A DNA stretch of 64,000 bases from RGIG6353 sp045653035 (lineage in GTDB: Bacteria; Bacillota; Clostridia; Oscillospirales; SIG627): NCBI GenBank assembly GCA_045653035.1, contig JAZOLO010000006.1, forward strand, positions 24,593-88,592, written 5' to 3'. Numbering within the stretch: position 1 is the stretch's first letter; each line of letters begins with the position of its first letter. This document shows positions 50,709 through 59,249 of this stretch, in pieces. The notes below the pieces were generated by a model. The model did no database searches. It was not told the origin of the DNA and saw only the letters and a program-made list of their open reading frames with translations. A program made the position numbers and the translations under genes.

Positions 50709-51980
50709 ATGAAAAAAGTGGGAATATTAACTCTAGGCTGTAGAGTAAATCAGTATGAAAGCGATGCAATCTCCGAGCTGCTCTGTAAGAAGGGCTTTGA
50801 GGTGTGCGATTTTGACGATGACTGTGATATCTACCTTATAAATACTTGCAGTGTTACCGCCGAGTCCGACTCCAAAAGCAGAAAGGCTATAAGACGGGCA
50901 CTAAGACAGAGAGAGACAACGGGCTCTCGGGTTGCGGTAATCGGCTGTTTCGTTCAAGGGGCAACAAAAGAATATCCCGAGCTTCTTGAAGCAGACTATC
51001 TTGCAGGAAACCGCAACAAGGGAGCCGTTGCCGAGAATATCGAGAGACTCCTTTCGGGTGAAAGACTTGACGTGCGAGAAAGCCTTGAGGGAGCACCTTA
51101 CGAAAACCTGACCATTGCTTCAAGACGGTACGTTAAGGCTTACGTGAAGATTGAAGACGGGTGTAATAACTTTTGCTCCTATTGCTACGTGCCGTATGTT
51201 CGAGGCAGAGTACGGTCGAGAGAAAAAGCGGATATAATCTCCGAGGTGTCCCGTCTTGTGGACGGGGGATACCGTGAAATAATACTCACAGGCATCGAGA
51301 CCTCCTCTTACGGCGAGGACAGAAATGAAAAAGAGCCTCTTTTGTCACTGGTCAGTGAGCTTCAGAACAAATGCCACGTGGAACGGCTTCGCTTCGGTTC
51401 ACTCCATCCCTCGTTTTTTACCGAGGAAAGAGTAAAAAGACTCTCATGTATCGAGGGCATAATGCCCCACTTCCACCTGTCGGTACAGAGCGGAGCAACA
51501 AGTGTACTTGAAAAAATGGGAAGACGTTACGACAGAGAAACGCTCTACGGGGCGGTAGAGAATATACGCCGATATTTCGAGGGCGTGAACCTTTCCTGCG
51601 ATATGATATGCGGATTTCCAGAGGAGACAGACCGTGACTTTGAGGACAGTCTTCGCTTTATAGAGGATGCCGAAATTCTTCATACACACGTCTTTCCATA
51701 TTCTCAAAGAGAAGGAACGAGAGCTTCGGGAATGCGTGAAGTAAAAAACTTCATAAAGCACGAAAGAGCAAGACTCATGGCAAAAAAGGCAGAGGAAGTG
51801 CACCACAGAATTTTTGAAAAGAGCGTGGGCAAGGAATATAACGTGATGGTGGAATTTTTCAAGAATGGAAAGGCGCTTGGCTACACCGAGAACTTTTTAA
51901 ATCTTGCAATCCCTATCCCCGAAAACTGTGAAAAGGGCGATATAGTTAAAGTCAAGATAACCCCTGATATGGAAAGATAG
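50709..51980 (+). CDS. mtaB: tRNA t6A37 methylthiotransferase
   Basis: 423 residues. The N-terminal UPF0004 domain begins VGILTLGCRVNQYESDAISE, and the radical SAM motif CNNFCSYC has Cys 152, 156, 159. VRGRVRSR follows as in MtaB. The C-terminal TRAM domain is short. The enzyme converts t6A to ms2t6A at position 37 of ANN-decoding tRNAs. The ATG at 50709 is chosen because the longer frame runs into the palindromic repeat. Confidence 0.94.
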   Translation: MKKVGILTLGCRVNQYESDAISELLCKKGFEVCDFDDDCDIYLINTCSVTAESDSKSRKAIRRALRQRETTGSRVAVIGCFVQGATKEYPELLEADYLAGNRNKGAVAENIERLLSGERLDVRESLEGAPYENLTIASRRYVKAYVKIEDGCNNFCSYCYVPYVRGRVRSREKADIISEVSRLVDGGYREIILTGIETSSYGEDRNEKEPLLSLVSELQNKCHVERLRFGSLHPSFFTEERVKRLSCIEGIMPHFHLSVQSGATSVLEKMGRRYDRETLYGAVENIRRYFEGVNLSCDMICGFPEETDRDFEDSLRFIEDAEILHTHVFPYSQREGTRASGMREVKNFIKHERARLMAKKAEEVHHRIFEKSVGKEYNVMVEFFKNGKALGYTENFLNLAIPIPENCEKGDIVKVKITPDMER

Positions 51981-52002
51981 AAAAAAAGTTTACAAATTCT
52001 TA

Positions 52003-52031
52003 TTGCAAAGCATGGAAAAATCTGCTAGAAT
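52003..52031 (+). promoter_or_regulatory. promoter of the two-component operon
   Basis: TTGCAA (52003-52008), 17-base spacer, TAGAAT (52026-52031). Confidence 0.7.
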
Positions 52032-52043
52032 ATGAGTGTAAGT

Positions 52044-52078
52044 AAACTTTGTTCATGTTTTAAATGTGAACAAAGTTT
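52044..52078 (+). promoter_or_regulatory. perfect inverted repeat downstream of the promoter
   Basis: AAACTTTGTTCA and TGAACAAAGTTT are perfect 12-base arms with an 11-base spacer, starting about six bases beyond the expected transcription start. There is no T tract, so an operator (possibly autoregulatory) or a 5' stabilising hairpin is more likely than a terminator. Confidence 0.65.
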
Positions 52079-52134
52079 AGAGCGTAACATAAAAAAGCCT
52101 TTATATAAGGGAATTTGAAAGGAAATAATAAATT

Positions 52135-52821
52135 ATGTCTACAAAAATTCTTGTAATTGACGACGATGCTAATATCTGTGAGCTGCTCAGAATATTCCTT
52201 GAAAACGAGGGCTATAAGGTAAAGAGTGCCTCCGACGGTGCAGAGGGCATTGCCGCTTTTAAGGCATACGAGCCCGACCTTGTTCTCCTTGATATCATGC
52301 TCCCAAAAAAGGACGGTTGGCAGGTTTGCCGTGAGATAAGAGAAATGTCTCAGAAGCCCATTATCATGATTACCGCTAAGGGCGAGGTGTTTGACAAGGT
52401 ACTCGGCCTCGAGCTTGGTGCTGACGACTTTATAGTAAAGCCCTTTGATACAAAGGAAATCTCAGCCCGTGTCAAGGCGGTGCTTCGCCGTTATACCGCT
52501 CACGACAGAGCGGAGGATGACGAAACGGTGAAGTTCGATAACATCGAAATAAGCCTTCGTAAATATGAGCTGAAGCTTCGCGGTAAGACTATAGATATAC
52601 CTCCCAAGGAGCTTGAGCTTCTCTACTTCCTTGCATCTAACTATAATAGAGTTTTCACACGTGACCAGCTTCTTGACAAGGTGTGGGGCTTCGACTATCT
52701 CGGCGACTCCAGAACAGTTGACGTTCACGTTAAAAGACTTCGTGAAAAGCTTGAGGGAGTAAGTGACAGATGGAACCTTAAAACCGTATGGGGTGTCGGC
52801 TATAAGTTCGAGCTTTTATAA
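52135..52821 (+). CDS. OmpR-family response regulator
   Basis: 228 residues. Receiver domain with ILVIDDDANI, phospho-acceptor Asp in LVLLDIMLPKKDGWQ, Thr in IMITAK and Lys in DDFIVKPFD; winged-helix output domain ending SRTVDVHVKRLREKLEG and WGVGYKFE. It pairs with the kinase gene six bases downstream. GAAAGGA is ahead of the ATG. Confidence 0.95.
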   Translation: MSTKILVIDDDANICELLRIFLENEGYKVKSASDGAEGIAAFKAYEPDLVLLDIMLPKKDGWQVCREIREMSQKPIIMITAKGEVFDKVLGLELGADDFIVKPFDTKEISARVKAVLRRYTAHDRAEDDETVKFDNIEISLRKYELKLRGKTIDIPPKELELLYFLASNYNRVFTRDQLLDKVWGFDYLGDSRTVDVHVKRLREKLEGVSDRWNLKTVWGVGYKFELL

Positions 52822-52826
52822 AAGCT

Positions 52827-54278
52827 ATGTATAAAAACATATTTAGTAAATACATTCTCACCTTTATGATAATAGTCCTTTTAAGCTTTACAATACTCAC
52901 TGTTGTTGTAACCTCGCTTATAAACGACTACGTGCTTGACTTAAAGCGTGATTCAATGGAAAAGACCGCCGACAGTATCTATTCAACAGTCAATGGAATA
53001 ATGTCGGTATCACGTCTTCCCCTTTATAATATCATATCGGTGGATAACGGCTATCTTATAGACGTTCTTAACAAGAACGCCGAAAATAACGATGCTGTAA
53101 TCTTTATTACAGACAGTAAAGGACACGTCCTTGTGGCAAGCGACAACGCATCGGGACGTATTCCCCAAAACGTAGCAAGTCACCTTGTAGAGAGCTACAT
53201 TTCAGAGGACTATCTTTACTCCGACCTTGGAGGAATATTCGACAGTGAGCACGTGAATATAATACGTCCTGTTAACGTTATTCCGGCAGGACATCTCGAC
53301 CAGAATGCCGAAAGCAACGCAGGTGCTATATTTATCTGTTCCGAGAAGACTAACCCCATTTTTGAAAGACTGGGCGGAAGCTTCCTCATGACTCTCATGT
53401 GGATTTTTCTCCTTTCACTCCTTGCTATCTATTTCGTAAGTGAACGCATATCCCGCCCCCTGAAGGAGATGAGCTATGCGGCAAAGAGCTTTGCCAAGGG
53501 TAAATTCAACGTCCGTGTACCCGTGAGGGGAAACGACGAGGTGGCAGAGCTTGCAACAGCCTTCAACAATATGGCGGGAAGCCTTGAAAAGCTGGAGGAG
53601 AACAGAAGTGCCTTTCTGTCTAACGTTTCCCACGACCTCAGAACTCCTATGACTACCATTTCAGGCTTTATTGACGGAATTCTCACAGGTGCTATTCCCG
53701 AGGACAAAACAAAGCACTACCTTGAAATCGTGAGAGACGAGGTAGGTCGCCTTGCAAGACTTGTAAATTCGCTTCTCAGCATTACCCGTATTGAGTCGGG
53801 TGAGAGAAAATTCAGCATGGCAGACTTCGACGTATGTGAGCTTGCCCGACAGGTGCTTATTTCGTGTGAAGCGAGAATTGATGCTAAAGGGCTTGACGTT
53901 CTCTTTGAATGTGATAACGATAACATGACGGTCTCTGCCGACAGAGATGCCATACATCAGGTTATATACAACCTTGTTGACAACGGCGTGAAGTTCTCGG
54001 ACGAAAAGGGAAGTCTTACCGTCAGCATTCATTCCACCGATAAAAAAACGGTTGTGTCGGTGAAAAATACTGGCAAGGGCATTTCTGCAGAAGACCTGCC
54101 TCACGTGTTCGATAGGTTTTATAAGTCCGACCGTTCAAGAGGGCTGGACAAATCGGGACTCGGTCTTGGTCTTTATATCTGTAAAACCATCATCGACCAG
54201 CACGGCGAAGAAATGTGGGTAAAATCCGAGGAAAATGCATGGTGCGAGTTTGCATTTACACTTAATAAAAAGAAGTAA
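52827..54278 (+). CDS. sensor histidine kinase
   Basis: 483 residues: helix 1 (ILTFMIIVLLSFTILTVVVT), an extracytoplasmic sensor of about 150 residues, helix 2 (TLMWIFLLSLLAIYFVS), HAMP, the phospho-acceptor His in FLSNVSHDLRTPMTTISGFI, and an ATPase domain with N, G1 (DLPHVFDRFY) and G2 (GLGLGLYICK) boxes. The sensor has a PAS-like stretch (NDAVIFITDSKGHVLVASDN). Layout and sequence resemble envelope-sensing kinases of the WalK/VicK or PhoR type; ligand unknown. Confidence 0.94.
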   Translation: MYKNIFSKYILTFMIIVLLSFTILTVVVTSLINDYVLDLKRDSMEKTADSIYSTVNGIMSVSRLPLYNIISVDNGYLIDVLNKNAENNDAVIFITDSKGHVLVASDNASGRIPQNVASHLVESYISEDYLYSDLGGIFDSEHVNIIRPVNVIPAGHLDQNAESNAGAIFICSEKTNPIFERLGGSFLMTLMWIFLLSLLAIYFVSERISRPLKEMSYAAKSFAKGKFNVRVPVRGNDEVAELATAFNNMAGSLEKLEENRSAFLSNVSHDLRTPMTTISGFIDGILTGAIPEDKTKHYLEIVRDEVGRLARLVNSLLSITRIESGERKFSMADFDVCELARQVLISCEARIDAKGLDVLFECDNDNMTVSADRDAIHQVIYNLVDNGVKFSDEKGSLTVSIHSTDKKTVVSVKNTGKGISAEDLPHVFDRFYKSDRSRGLDKSGLGLGLYICKTIIDQHGEEMWVKSEENAWCEFAFTLNKKK

Positions 54279-54307
54279 GAGGATGCAATGCATCCTCTTA
54301 TCTTTTT
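54276..54307. terminator. bidirectional terminator between the kinase and DUF2156 genes
   Basis: TAAGAGGATGCA/TGCATCCTCTTA with T tract to the right; it overlaps the stop of the plus-strand kinase gene and lies at the end of the minus-strand gene. Confidence 0.8.
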
Positions 54308-55170
54308 ACTGTTAATGTGTATTTTTTTAATTTTTCAATAGGGTGATATGATTCCTTTGAACGACGTAGCCCAAGAAGCCCCATATCCTCCTCACGGTTG
54401 ATGAGCCTTGCGGGATTGTGCCTTGCAAATTCTTTTACTATCATCTGGTAAGCACCTGCCTTGTCACGCCTTGCCTTTTCAACGTGCACGAAAAGCATAT
54501 CGCCTATAACCTCACCGAATGCAAAGGAAACGATTTCACCGTCGGCACGGATAAGCCCGCCTGAAAGGGGAAGGTCTTTATATCCTTTATCCATGTAGGA
54601 TATGAGCTTTTCTCTTTCATAGAGTGCCGTTTCGTCAAAGCCCTCGGTGTCCTTTGAAAGCTCACGGTAGAAGTCCAGTACTTCTGCTATATTACGGGAG
54701 TCGATTTCCTCGTATTGCCATTCAGTAACACCTGCGAGAAACTTATTTATATGATTTCTTTCTCCCGAATACCTTTTTCCCCGAAATTCCGACAAATCTT
54801 CGTGAAGATAGATATAATCCCACCAGCCCTCGTCGGTTCGGACGTCCTCTACTGTAAAAGCTTTTTTTAGCCTTTCAAGGTCGTTTTCGCAAATAAGAGA
54901 AAGGGTAAGTGTGTCCTTTTCTTCTTTTTCAAAAAGCTCCTCTACTGCCGTGACTATATCGGGGGCGAGAGGTGAAAAGCATTCACCGCAGGTCACTGTA
55001 TGACGTAAAACGAGAGAGTTTTCAAGAAAAGCATATTTAGTTTTATAAAAATCACGCCAGGTAAATATTACAAAGGGCGTAAAATCACATAAAGGAGAGG
55101 GGGACTCCCCGATAGCACGAGCTATACGGGAAAACCCCTCCGTACTGACGTCTTCAAAAGTGTCAATCAT
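54298..55170 (-). CDS. DUF2156 domain protein
   Basis: 290 residues with a DUF2156 (GNAT-like, phosphatidylglycerol lysyltransferase C-terminal type) domain: FVIFTWRDFYKTKYAFLENS, GERNHINKFLAG and DMGLLGLRRSKESYHP are typical. The related enzymes use aminoacyl-tRNA to modify lipids or peptides; this stand-alone form has no flippase domain. Its start overlaps the mscL stop by four bases. Confidence 0.85.
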   Translation of the reverse strand: MIDTFEDVSTEGFSRIARAIGESPSPLCDFTPFVIFTWRDFYKTKYAFLENSLVLRHTVTCGECFSPLAPDIVTAVEELFEKEEKDTLTLSLICENDLERLKKAFTVEDVRTDEGWWDYIYLHEDLSEFRGKRYSGERNHINKFLAGVTEWQYEEIDSRNIAEVLDFYRELSKDTEGFDETALYEREKLISYMDKGYKDLPLSGGLIRADGEIVSFAFGEVIGDMLFVHVEKARRDKAGAYQMIVKEFARHNPARLINREEDMGLLGLRRSKESYHPIEKLKKYTLTVKR

Positions 55171-55736
55171 TTTTTTGCAAGTAACTCCTTAATATCGGAA
55201 AGAAGAGCCGCAGTTTCCTGCTGTGCCTTTCTTGTAGCCTCGATGTCTGCCTTTTCTGCCGCTGCCGCTTCTGCTGCTTTAGCCTCAGCCTCTTCCTTAG
55301 CTGCCGCTTCCTCTGCCGCCTTCTTCTCTTCTGCTTCATATTTTTCTGAGTCAAGCTTATGCATGATTGCTTCCGAACGGTTCTTGAGAGAGGTGATAAC
55401 CTTTATTACAACGAAGATGGTAAGTGCAATGATAAGGAAGTCGATAATCTTCTGAATAAAGATACCGTACTGAAGCTCTACGGGTAAAACTTCTTCTACA
55501 AGAACAGTTCCGTCTTCGGCAAGCTGTGCAGGAACGCCCTCCTTGAGTGTCCATACAAGCTCTGAGAAGCTTGACTTTCCTGTGAGAAGTGAGATAGCAG
55601 GGGTAATGACGTTTGCAACGAGAGAGTTTACAATATCCTTGAAAGCTCCGCCGATTACAACACCTATTGCCATATCAATAACGTTGCCACGGGTTATGAA
55701 TTCCTTAAATTCTGTCAAAAATGATTTTTTTGCCAT
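55167..55736 (-). CDS. mscL: large-conductance mechanosensitive channel
   Basis: 189 residues, longer than the usual 130-150. The first 125 are normal MscL: FKEFITRGNVIDMAIGVVIG (helix 1), a periplasmic loop, and IIDFLIIALTIFVVIKVITS (helix 2). The extra C-terminus is Ala/Glu/Lys rich (EEKKAAEEAAAKEEAEAKAA) and ends LLSDIKELLAKK, a strong coiled-coil candidate. The start at 55736 matches the family; the longer upstream frame does not. It opens under osmotic downshock. Confidence 0.92.
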   Translation of the reverse strand: MAKKSFLTEFKEFITRGNVIDMAIGVVIGGAFKDIVNSLVANVITPAISLLTGKSSFSELVWTLKEGVPAQLAEDGTVLVEEVLPVELQYGIFIQKIIDFLIIALTIFVVIKVITSLKNRSEAIMHKLDSEKYEAEEKKAAEEAAAKEEAEAKAAEAAAAEKADIEATRKAQQETAALLSDIKELLAKK

Positions 55737-55755
55737 TTTAGTATACTCCTTTGTT

Positions 55756-57009
55756 TTATTTTTTATTCGCCTTACCGCGAATTGATTTCCTGTATTCCTC
55801 TGCCGCCTTTTCGGTCTTGTTGTCACCGAAGCGGTAATATACCCTGTCCTTTAAGTCATCGGGCAGATATTGTTGCGCTACCCAGTGATTTGGATAATCA
55901 TGGGGGTAGAGATAAGCGTCTTTTTTGTCGCCCTCTCCAAAATAGTGGTTGTTCTTAAGTCGGGATGGCATATCCTGACCAAGTCCCTTTTCAACGTCCG
56001 CCATTGCCTCGGCTATCGCCATATATGCACTGTTGGATTTAGGGGCGGTTGCAAGAAGTATCGCCGCTTCTGCAAGAGGGATTCTTGCCTCGGGCAGTCC
56101 AAGCTGAAGGGCTGAGTCCACAAGCGACTTTACAATAACTGCAGCCATTGGATATGCAAGACCTATATCCTCACTTGCGATAACGAGAAGTCTTCTGCAA
56201 GGGGAGATGAGGTCGCCCCCGTCAAGAAGCTTGGCAAGGTAAAAGAGTGCTCCATTCTCATCAGAGCCTCGAATGGACTTTTGCAGTGCCGACAGAAGCT
56301 CATAGTGGCAGTCGCCGTCGCGGTCAAAGGACATATAGCTCCTCCCGAGCACTGCCTTTGCCGTATCCTCTAAAATCACGTCGCCCGACATGTGAAATGC
56401 AAGCTCAAGTGCATTTATAGACGACCTTAGGTCACCGCCTCCAGAAACAGAAAGTGCCGTTGCCGCCTCATCGGAGAGCACCTTCGAGGTAGCGTTTTCT
56501 TCGTTGAGCACCCTCAGTGCACGGTCAAGCGCTATTTTTACCGCCGTGTGTGAAAGAGGCTTGAACTCAAAAACGGTAGAACGGGAAAGTATCGCCTTGT
56601 ATATGTAAAAGTAGGGATTTTCGGTAGTTGAAGCAATCAGCGTTATACGCCCGTCCTCGATAAACTCAAGAAGCGTTTGCTGTTGACGCTTGTTGAGATA
56701 CTGTATCTCGTCGATAAAGAGAAGTATTCCATCTGCTCCGAAAAGAGTACCCGTTTCTTGAAGTACTTCTTTTATGTCCTTTGTTCCCGCAACTGTGGCG
56801 TTAAGCTTCTTTATGGTAAGCCCTGCCTTTTTTGCGATAATGTTTGCAACAGTTGTCTTTCCCGTACCCGAGGGTCCGTAGAAAATCATGTTGGGAATAA
56901 CAGGGGAGTCCACGATACGCTTGAGTGCACCCTTCTCCGAAAGTATATGCTCCTGTCCTACAACCTCGTCGAGGGTGGTGGGACGGAGTCTTTCTGCAAG
57001 TGGTGTCAT
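55756..57009 (-). CDS. rarA: replication-associated recombination protein A (AAA+ ATPase)
   Basis: 417 residues. The N-terminal sequence TPLAERLRPTTLDEVVGQEH, Walker A GPSGTGKTT, Walker B LLFIDEIQYLNKRQQ and the C-terminal MgsA tetramerisation domain (ENNHYFGEGDKK-like region) identify RarA/MgsA. It acts at stalled forks. Three bases separate it from glyA upstream. Confidence 0.95.
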   Translation of the reverse strand: MTPLAERLRPTTLDEVVGQEHILSEKGALKRIVDSPVIPNMIFYGPSGTGKTTVANIIAKKAGLTIKKLNATVAGTKDIKEVLQETGTLFGADGILLFIDEIQYLNKRQQQTLLEFIEDGRITLIASTTENPYFYIYKAILSRSTVFEFKPLSHTAVKIALDRALRVLNEENATSKVLSDEAATALSVSGGGDLRSSINALELAFHMSGDVILEDTAKAVLGRSYMSFDRDGDCHYELLSALQKSIRGSDENGALFYLAKLLDGGDLISPCRRLLVIASEDIGLAYPMAAVIVKSLVDSALQLGLPEARIPLAEAAILLATAPKSNSAYMAIAEAMADVEKGLGQDMPSRLKNNHYFGEGDKKDAYLYPHDYPNHWVAQQYLPDDLKDRVYYRFGDNKTEKAAEEYRKSIRGKANKK

Positions 57010-57012
57010 GGT

Positions 57013-58251
57013 TTAGTAAAGAGGATGCTCGTTGCAGAGCTTTTCAACTCTTGCACGTATATCGTCAGCCTTTTCAAACTCGCGAACAGTCATGTAGATA
57101 AGCTCGGCAACTTCCTTCATATCCTCGTTTGTAAAGCCACGGGAGGTTACTGCTGCAGTACCGAGTCTTACACCGCTTGTAACGAAGGGACTTTCAGGGT
57201 CACCGGGGATAGCGTTCTTGTTGGCGGTGATATAAACCTCGTCCAGTCTCTTTTCAAGCTCCTTACCTGTAATGCCCATGTTACGAAGGTCAACAAGCAT
57301 AAGGTGGTTGTCTGTACCGCCTGATACAAGGTTGAAGCCCTTTTCCATCATGGCCTTTGCGAAAACTGCACAGTTGGAAACGATGTTTTTCTGGTATTCC
57401 TTGAAGGACTCAGAAAGTGCCTCCTTGAAGCAAACTGCCTTTGCCGCAATAACGTGTTCAAGAGGACCGCCCTGCATACCGGGGAATATAGCCTTGTCTA
57501 TCTGCTTCTTGTATTCCTCACGGCAGAGGATAAGACCGCCTCTCGGTCCGCGGAGTGTCTTGTGAGTCGTAGTTGTAACAACGTCGGCGTAGGGCACGGG
57601 ATTTTCATGGAGTCCTGCCGCAACAAGACCTGCAATATGTGCCATGTCTACCATGAGATAAGCACCGTTAGAATGGGCAATTTCACCGAAACGCTTGAAA
57701 TCTATCTTTCTGGGGTAAGCAGATGCACCTGCAACGATAAGCTTGGGCTTGTGTTCTTTCACAAGAGCCTCTACCTTGTCGTAGTCTATCATGCCTGTAT
57801 CCTCTTCAACACCGTAAGACACGAAGCTGTAGTTGATACCCGAGAAGTTTACGGGGCTTCCGTGGGTAAGGTGACCGCCCTGGTCAAGTGCCATACCCAT
57901 AACAGTATCTCCGTGCTGAAGGAAAGCCTGATATACGGCTGTATTAGCCTGTGCACCCGTGTGAGGCTGAACGTTTGCATGCTCTGCACCGATAAGCTCC
58001 TTTGCTCTTTCTATTGCAAGGCTTTCGGAAATATCAACGCACTCACATCCGCCGTAGTAACGCTTTCCAGGGTAGCCCTCTGCATACTTGTTGGTAAGGT
58101 GGCTTCCCATAGCCGCCATTACTGCCTCGGATACTATATTCTCACTTGCAATAAGCTCAATGTTTCTTCTCTGACGAAGAAGCTCCTTCTCCATAGCGTC
58201 TGCTATTTCGGGGTCTGTTTTTCTGATAATATCAAGATTTTCTTTAAGCAT
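57013..58251 (-). CDS. glyA: serine hydroxymethyltransferase
   Basis: 412 residues, normal length. RNIELIASENIVSEAVM is the family opening, the pyridoxal phosphate Lys is K231 (VVTTTTHKTLRGPRGG), and GKRYYGGCECVD is present. It interconverts serine and glycine with folate. AGGAGA precedes the ATG at 58251, favouring it over an ATG 24 bases upstream. It heads the glyA-rarA operon and has a good promoter (58291-58319). Confidence 0.96.
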   Translation of the reverse strand: MLKENLDIIRKTDPEIADAMEKELLRQRRNIELIASENIVSEAVMAAMGSHLTNKYAEGYPGKRYYGGCECVDISESLAIERAKELIGAEHANVQPHTGAQANTAVYQAFLQHGDTVMGMALDQGGHLTHGSPVNFSGINYSFVSYGVEEDTGMIDYDKVEALVKEHKPKLIVAGASAYPRKIDFKRFGEIAHSNGAYLMVDMAHIAGLVAAGLHENPVPYADVVTTTTHKTLRGPRGGLILCREEYKKQIDKAIFPGMQGGPLEHVIAAKAVCFKEALSESFKEYQKNIVSNCAVFAKAMMEKGFNLVSGGTDNHLMLVDLRNMGITGKELEKRLDEVYITANKNAIPGDPESPFVTSGVRLGTAAVTSRGFTNEDMKEVAELIYMTVREFEKADDIRARVEKLCNEHPLY

Positions 58252-58290
58252 CTTTTTCTTTTCTCCTGTCAACAATAATAATCATATATA

Positions 58291-58319
58291 ATTATATATC
58301 AAAGCATTTAATTTTTCAA
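58291..58319 (-). promoter_or_regulatory. promoter of glyA
   Basis: Reading leftward, TTGAAA, 17-base spacer, TATAAT. Confidence 0.75.
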
Positions 58320-58332
58320 TAGTTTTTTGCCA

Positions 58333-58361
58333 TTGACAGAAAGAGATATATTTAGTATAAT
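58333..58361 (+). promoter_or_regulatory. promoter of coaW
   Basis: TTGACA (58333-58338), 17-base spacer, TATAAT (58356-58361); full consensus, divergent from the glyA promoter. Confidence 0.85.
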
Positions 58362-58396
58362 GAAAAAAATACCAAAGATTTGAGAAAAGGTGAATT

Positions 58397-59224
58397 ATGA
58401 GCTATATCGTAGGAATAGACGTTGGAGGAAGCACTACTAAAATCGTTGCTTTCGACCACGATAAAAATATAATACATCCCATCTTTGTTACCGCCGAGGA
58501 CCAGATGACCTCTATCTACGGTGCCTTCGGTAAATTTACAAGTGAAAACGGGATAAAGCTTTCAGACGTTGAAAGAATTATGATAACAGGAGTAGGCTCT
58601 ACCTTTATCGGAGGTGAGCTTTACAATATTCCCTGTGAGCACGTGAGTGAATTTGAGGCGGTGGGAATAGGCGGACAGTATTTGTCGGGACTTGACAGGA
58701 CTCTTGTTGTAAGCATGGGTACGGGTACTGCCTGCGTATACGCCAACGGCAAAGAGCGTACTTATATAGGAGGTACGGGAGCAGGCGGCGGTACTATTAT
58801 GGGACTTTCCAAGATAATGCTGGGAGTCAGCGATATAAATACACTCTGCAATCTTGCCGAGGAGGGCGACCTTAGTAAAATAGACCTCTTTATAGGAGAT
58901 ATTACGAACAAGAGCATCAGCCCAACTCTTGCTGACACCACCACAGCCGCAAACTTCGGAAACTTAAGTGAGCTTGCAACTCATTCGGATATGGCTCTCG
59001 GTATCCTTAACCTTATTTTTGAAACTGTAGGTATGGTTGCGGTATTCGCATCCCGTAGCTGTGATATCAAGGATATCGTACTGACGGGTACTCTTACCAG
59101 AATCCCTCAGGCAAAGACCATATATGAAAAGATGAGTGCAATGTTCGGCGTGAACTTTATTATTCCCGATTACAGCCGTTACGGAACTGTTATCGGAGCA
59201 GCACTCAGCTATTTTAAGGAATGA
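58397..59224 (+). CDS. coaW: type II pantothenate kinase
   Basis: 275 residues of the acetate-kinase fold: YIVGIDVGGSTTKIVAFD is the phosphate loop, and VVSMGTGTACVYANG with GGTGAGGGTIMGLS are typical PanK-II segments. It starts CoA synthesis. CoA supply links loosely to the CoA ligases in the first part of the window, but no co-regulation is seen. Confidence 0.9.
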   Translation: MSYIVGIDVGGSTTKIVAFDHDKNIIHPIFVTAEDQMTSIYGAFGKFTSENGIKLSDVERIMITGVGSTFIGGELYNIPCEHVSEFEAVGIGGQYLSGLDRTLVVSMGTGTACVYANGKERTYIGGTGAGGGTIMGLSKIMLGVSDINTLCNLAEEGDLSKIDLFIGDITNKSISPTLADTTTAANFGNLSELATHSDMALGILNLIFETVGMVAVFASRSCDIKDIVLTGTLTRIPQAKTIYEKMSAMFGVNFIIPDYSRYGTVIGAALSYFKE

Positions 59225-59249
59225 GAAATTAGAAATTAAGGAAATTGCA

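Noticed and set aside
55163..55354. Arg/Gln/Lys-rich minus-strand ORF
   Set aside because: Out-of-frame product of the Ala/Glu repeat in mscL.
58262..58396. Glycine or folate riboswitch before glyA
   Set aside because: The gap holds two back-to-back promoters and is too short and A/T rich; no riboswitch core was found.
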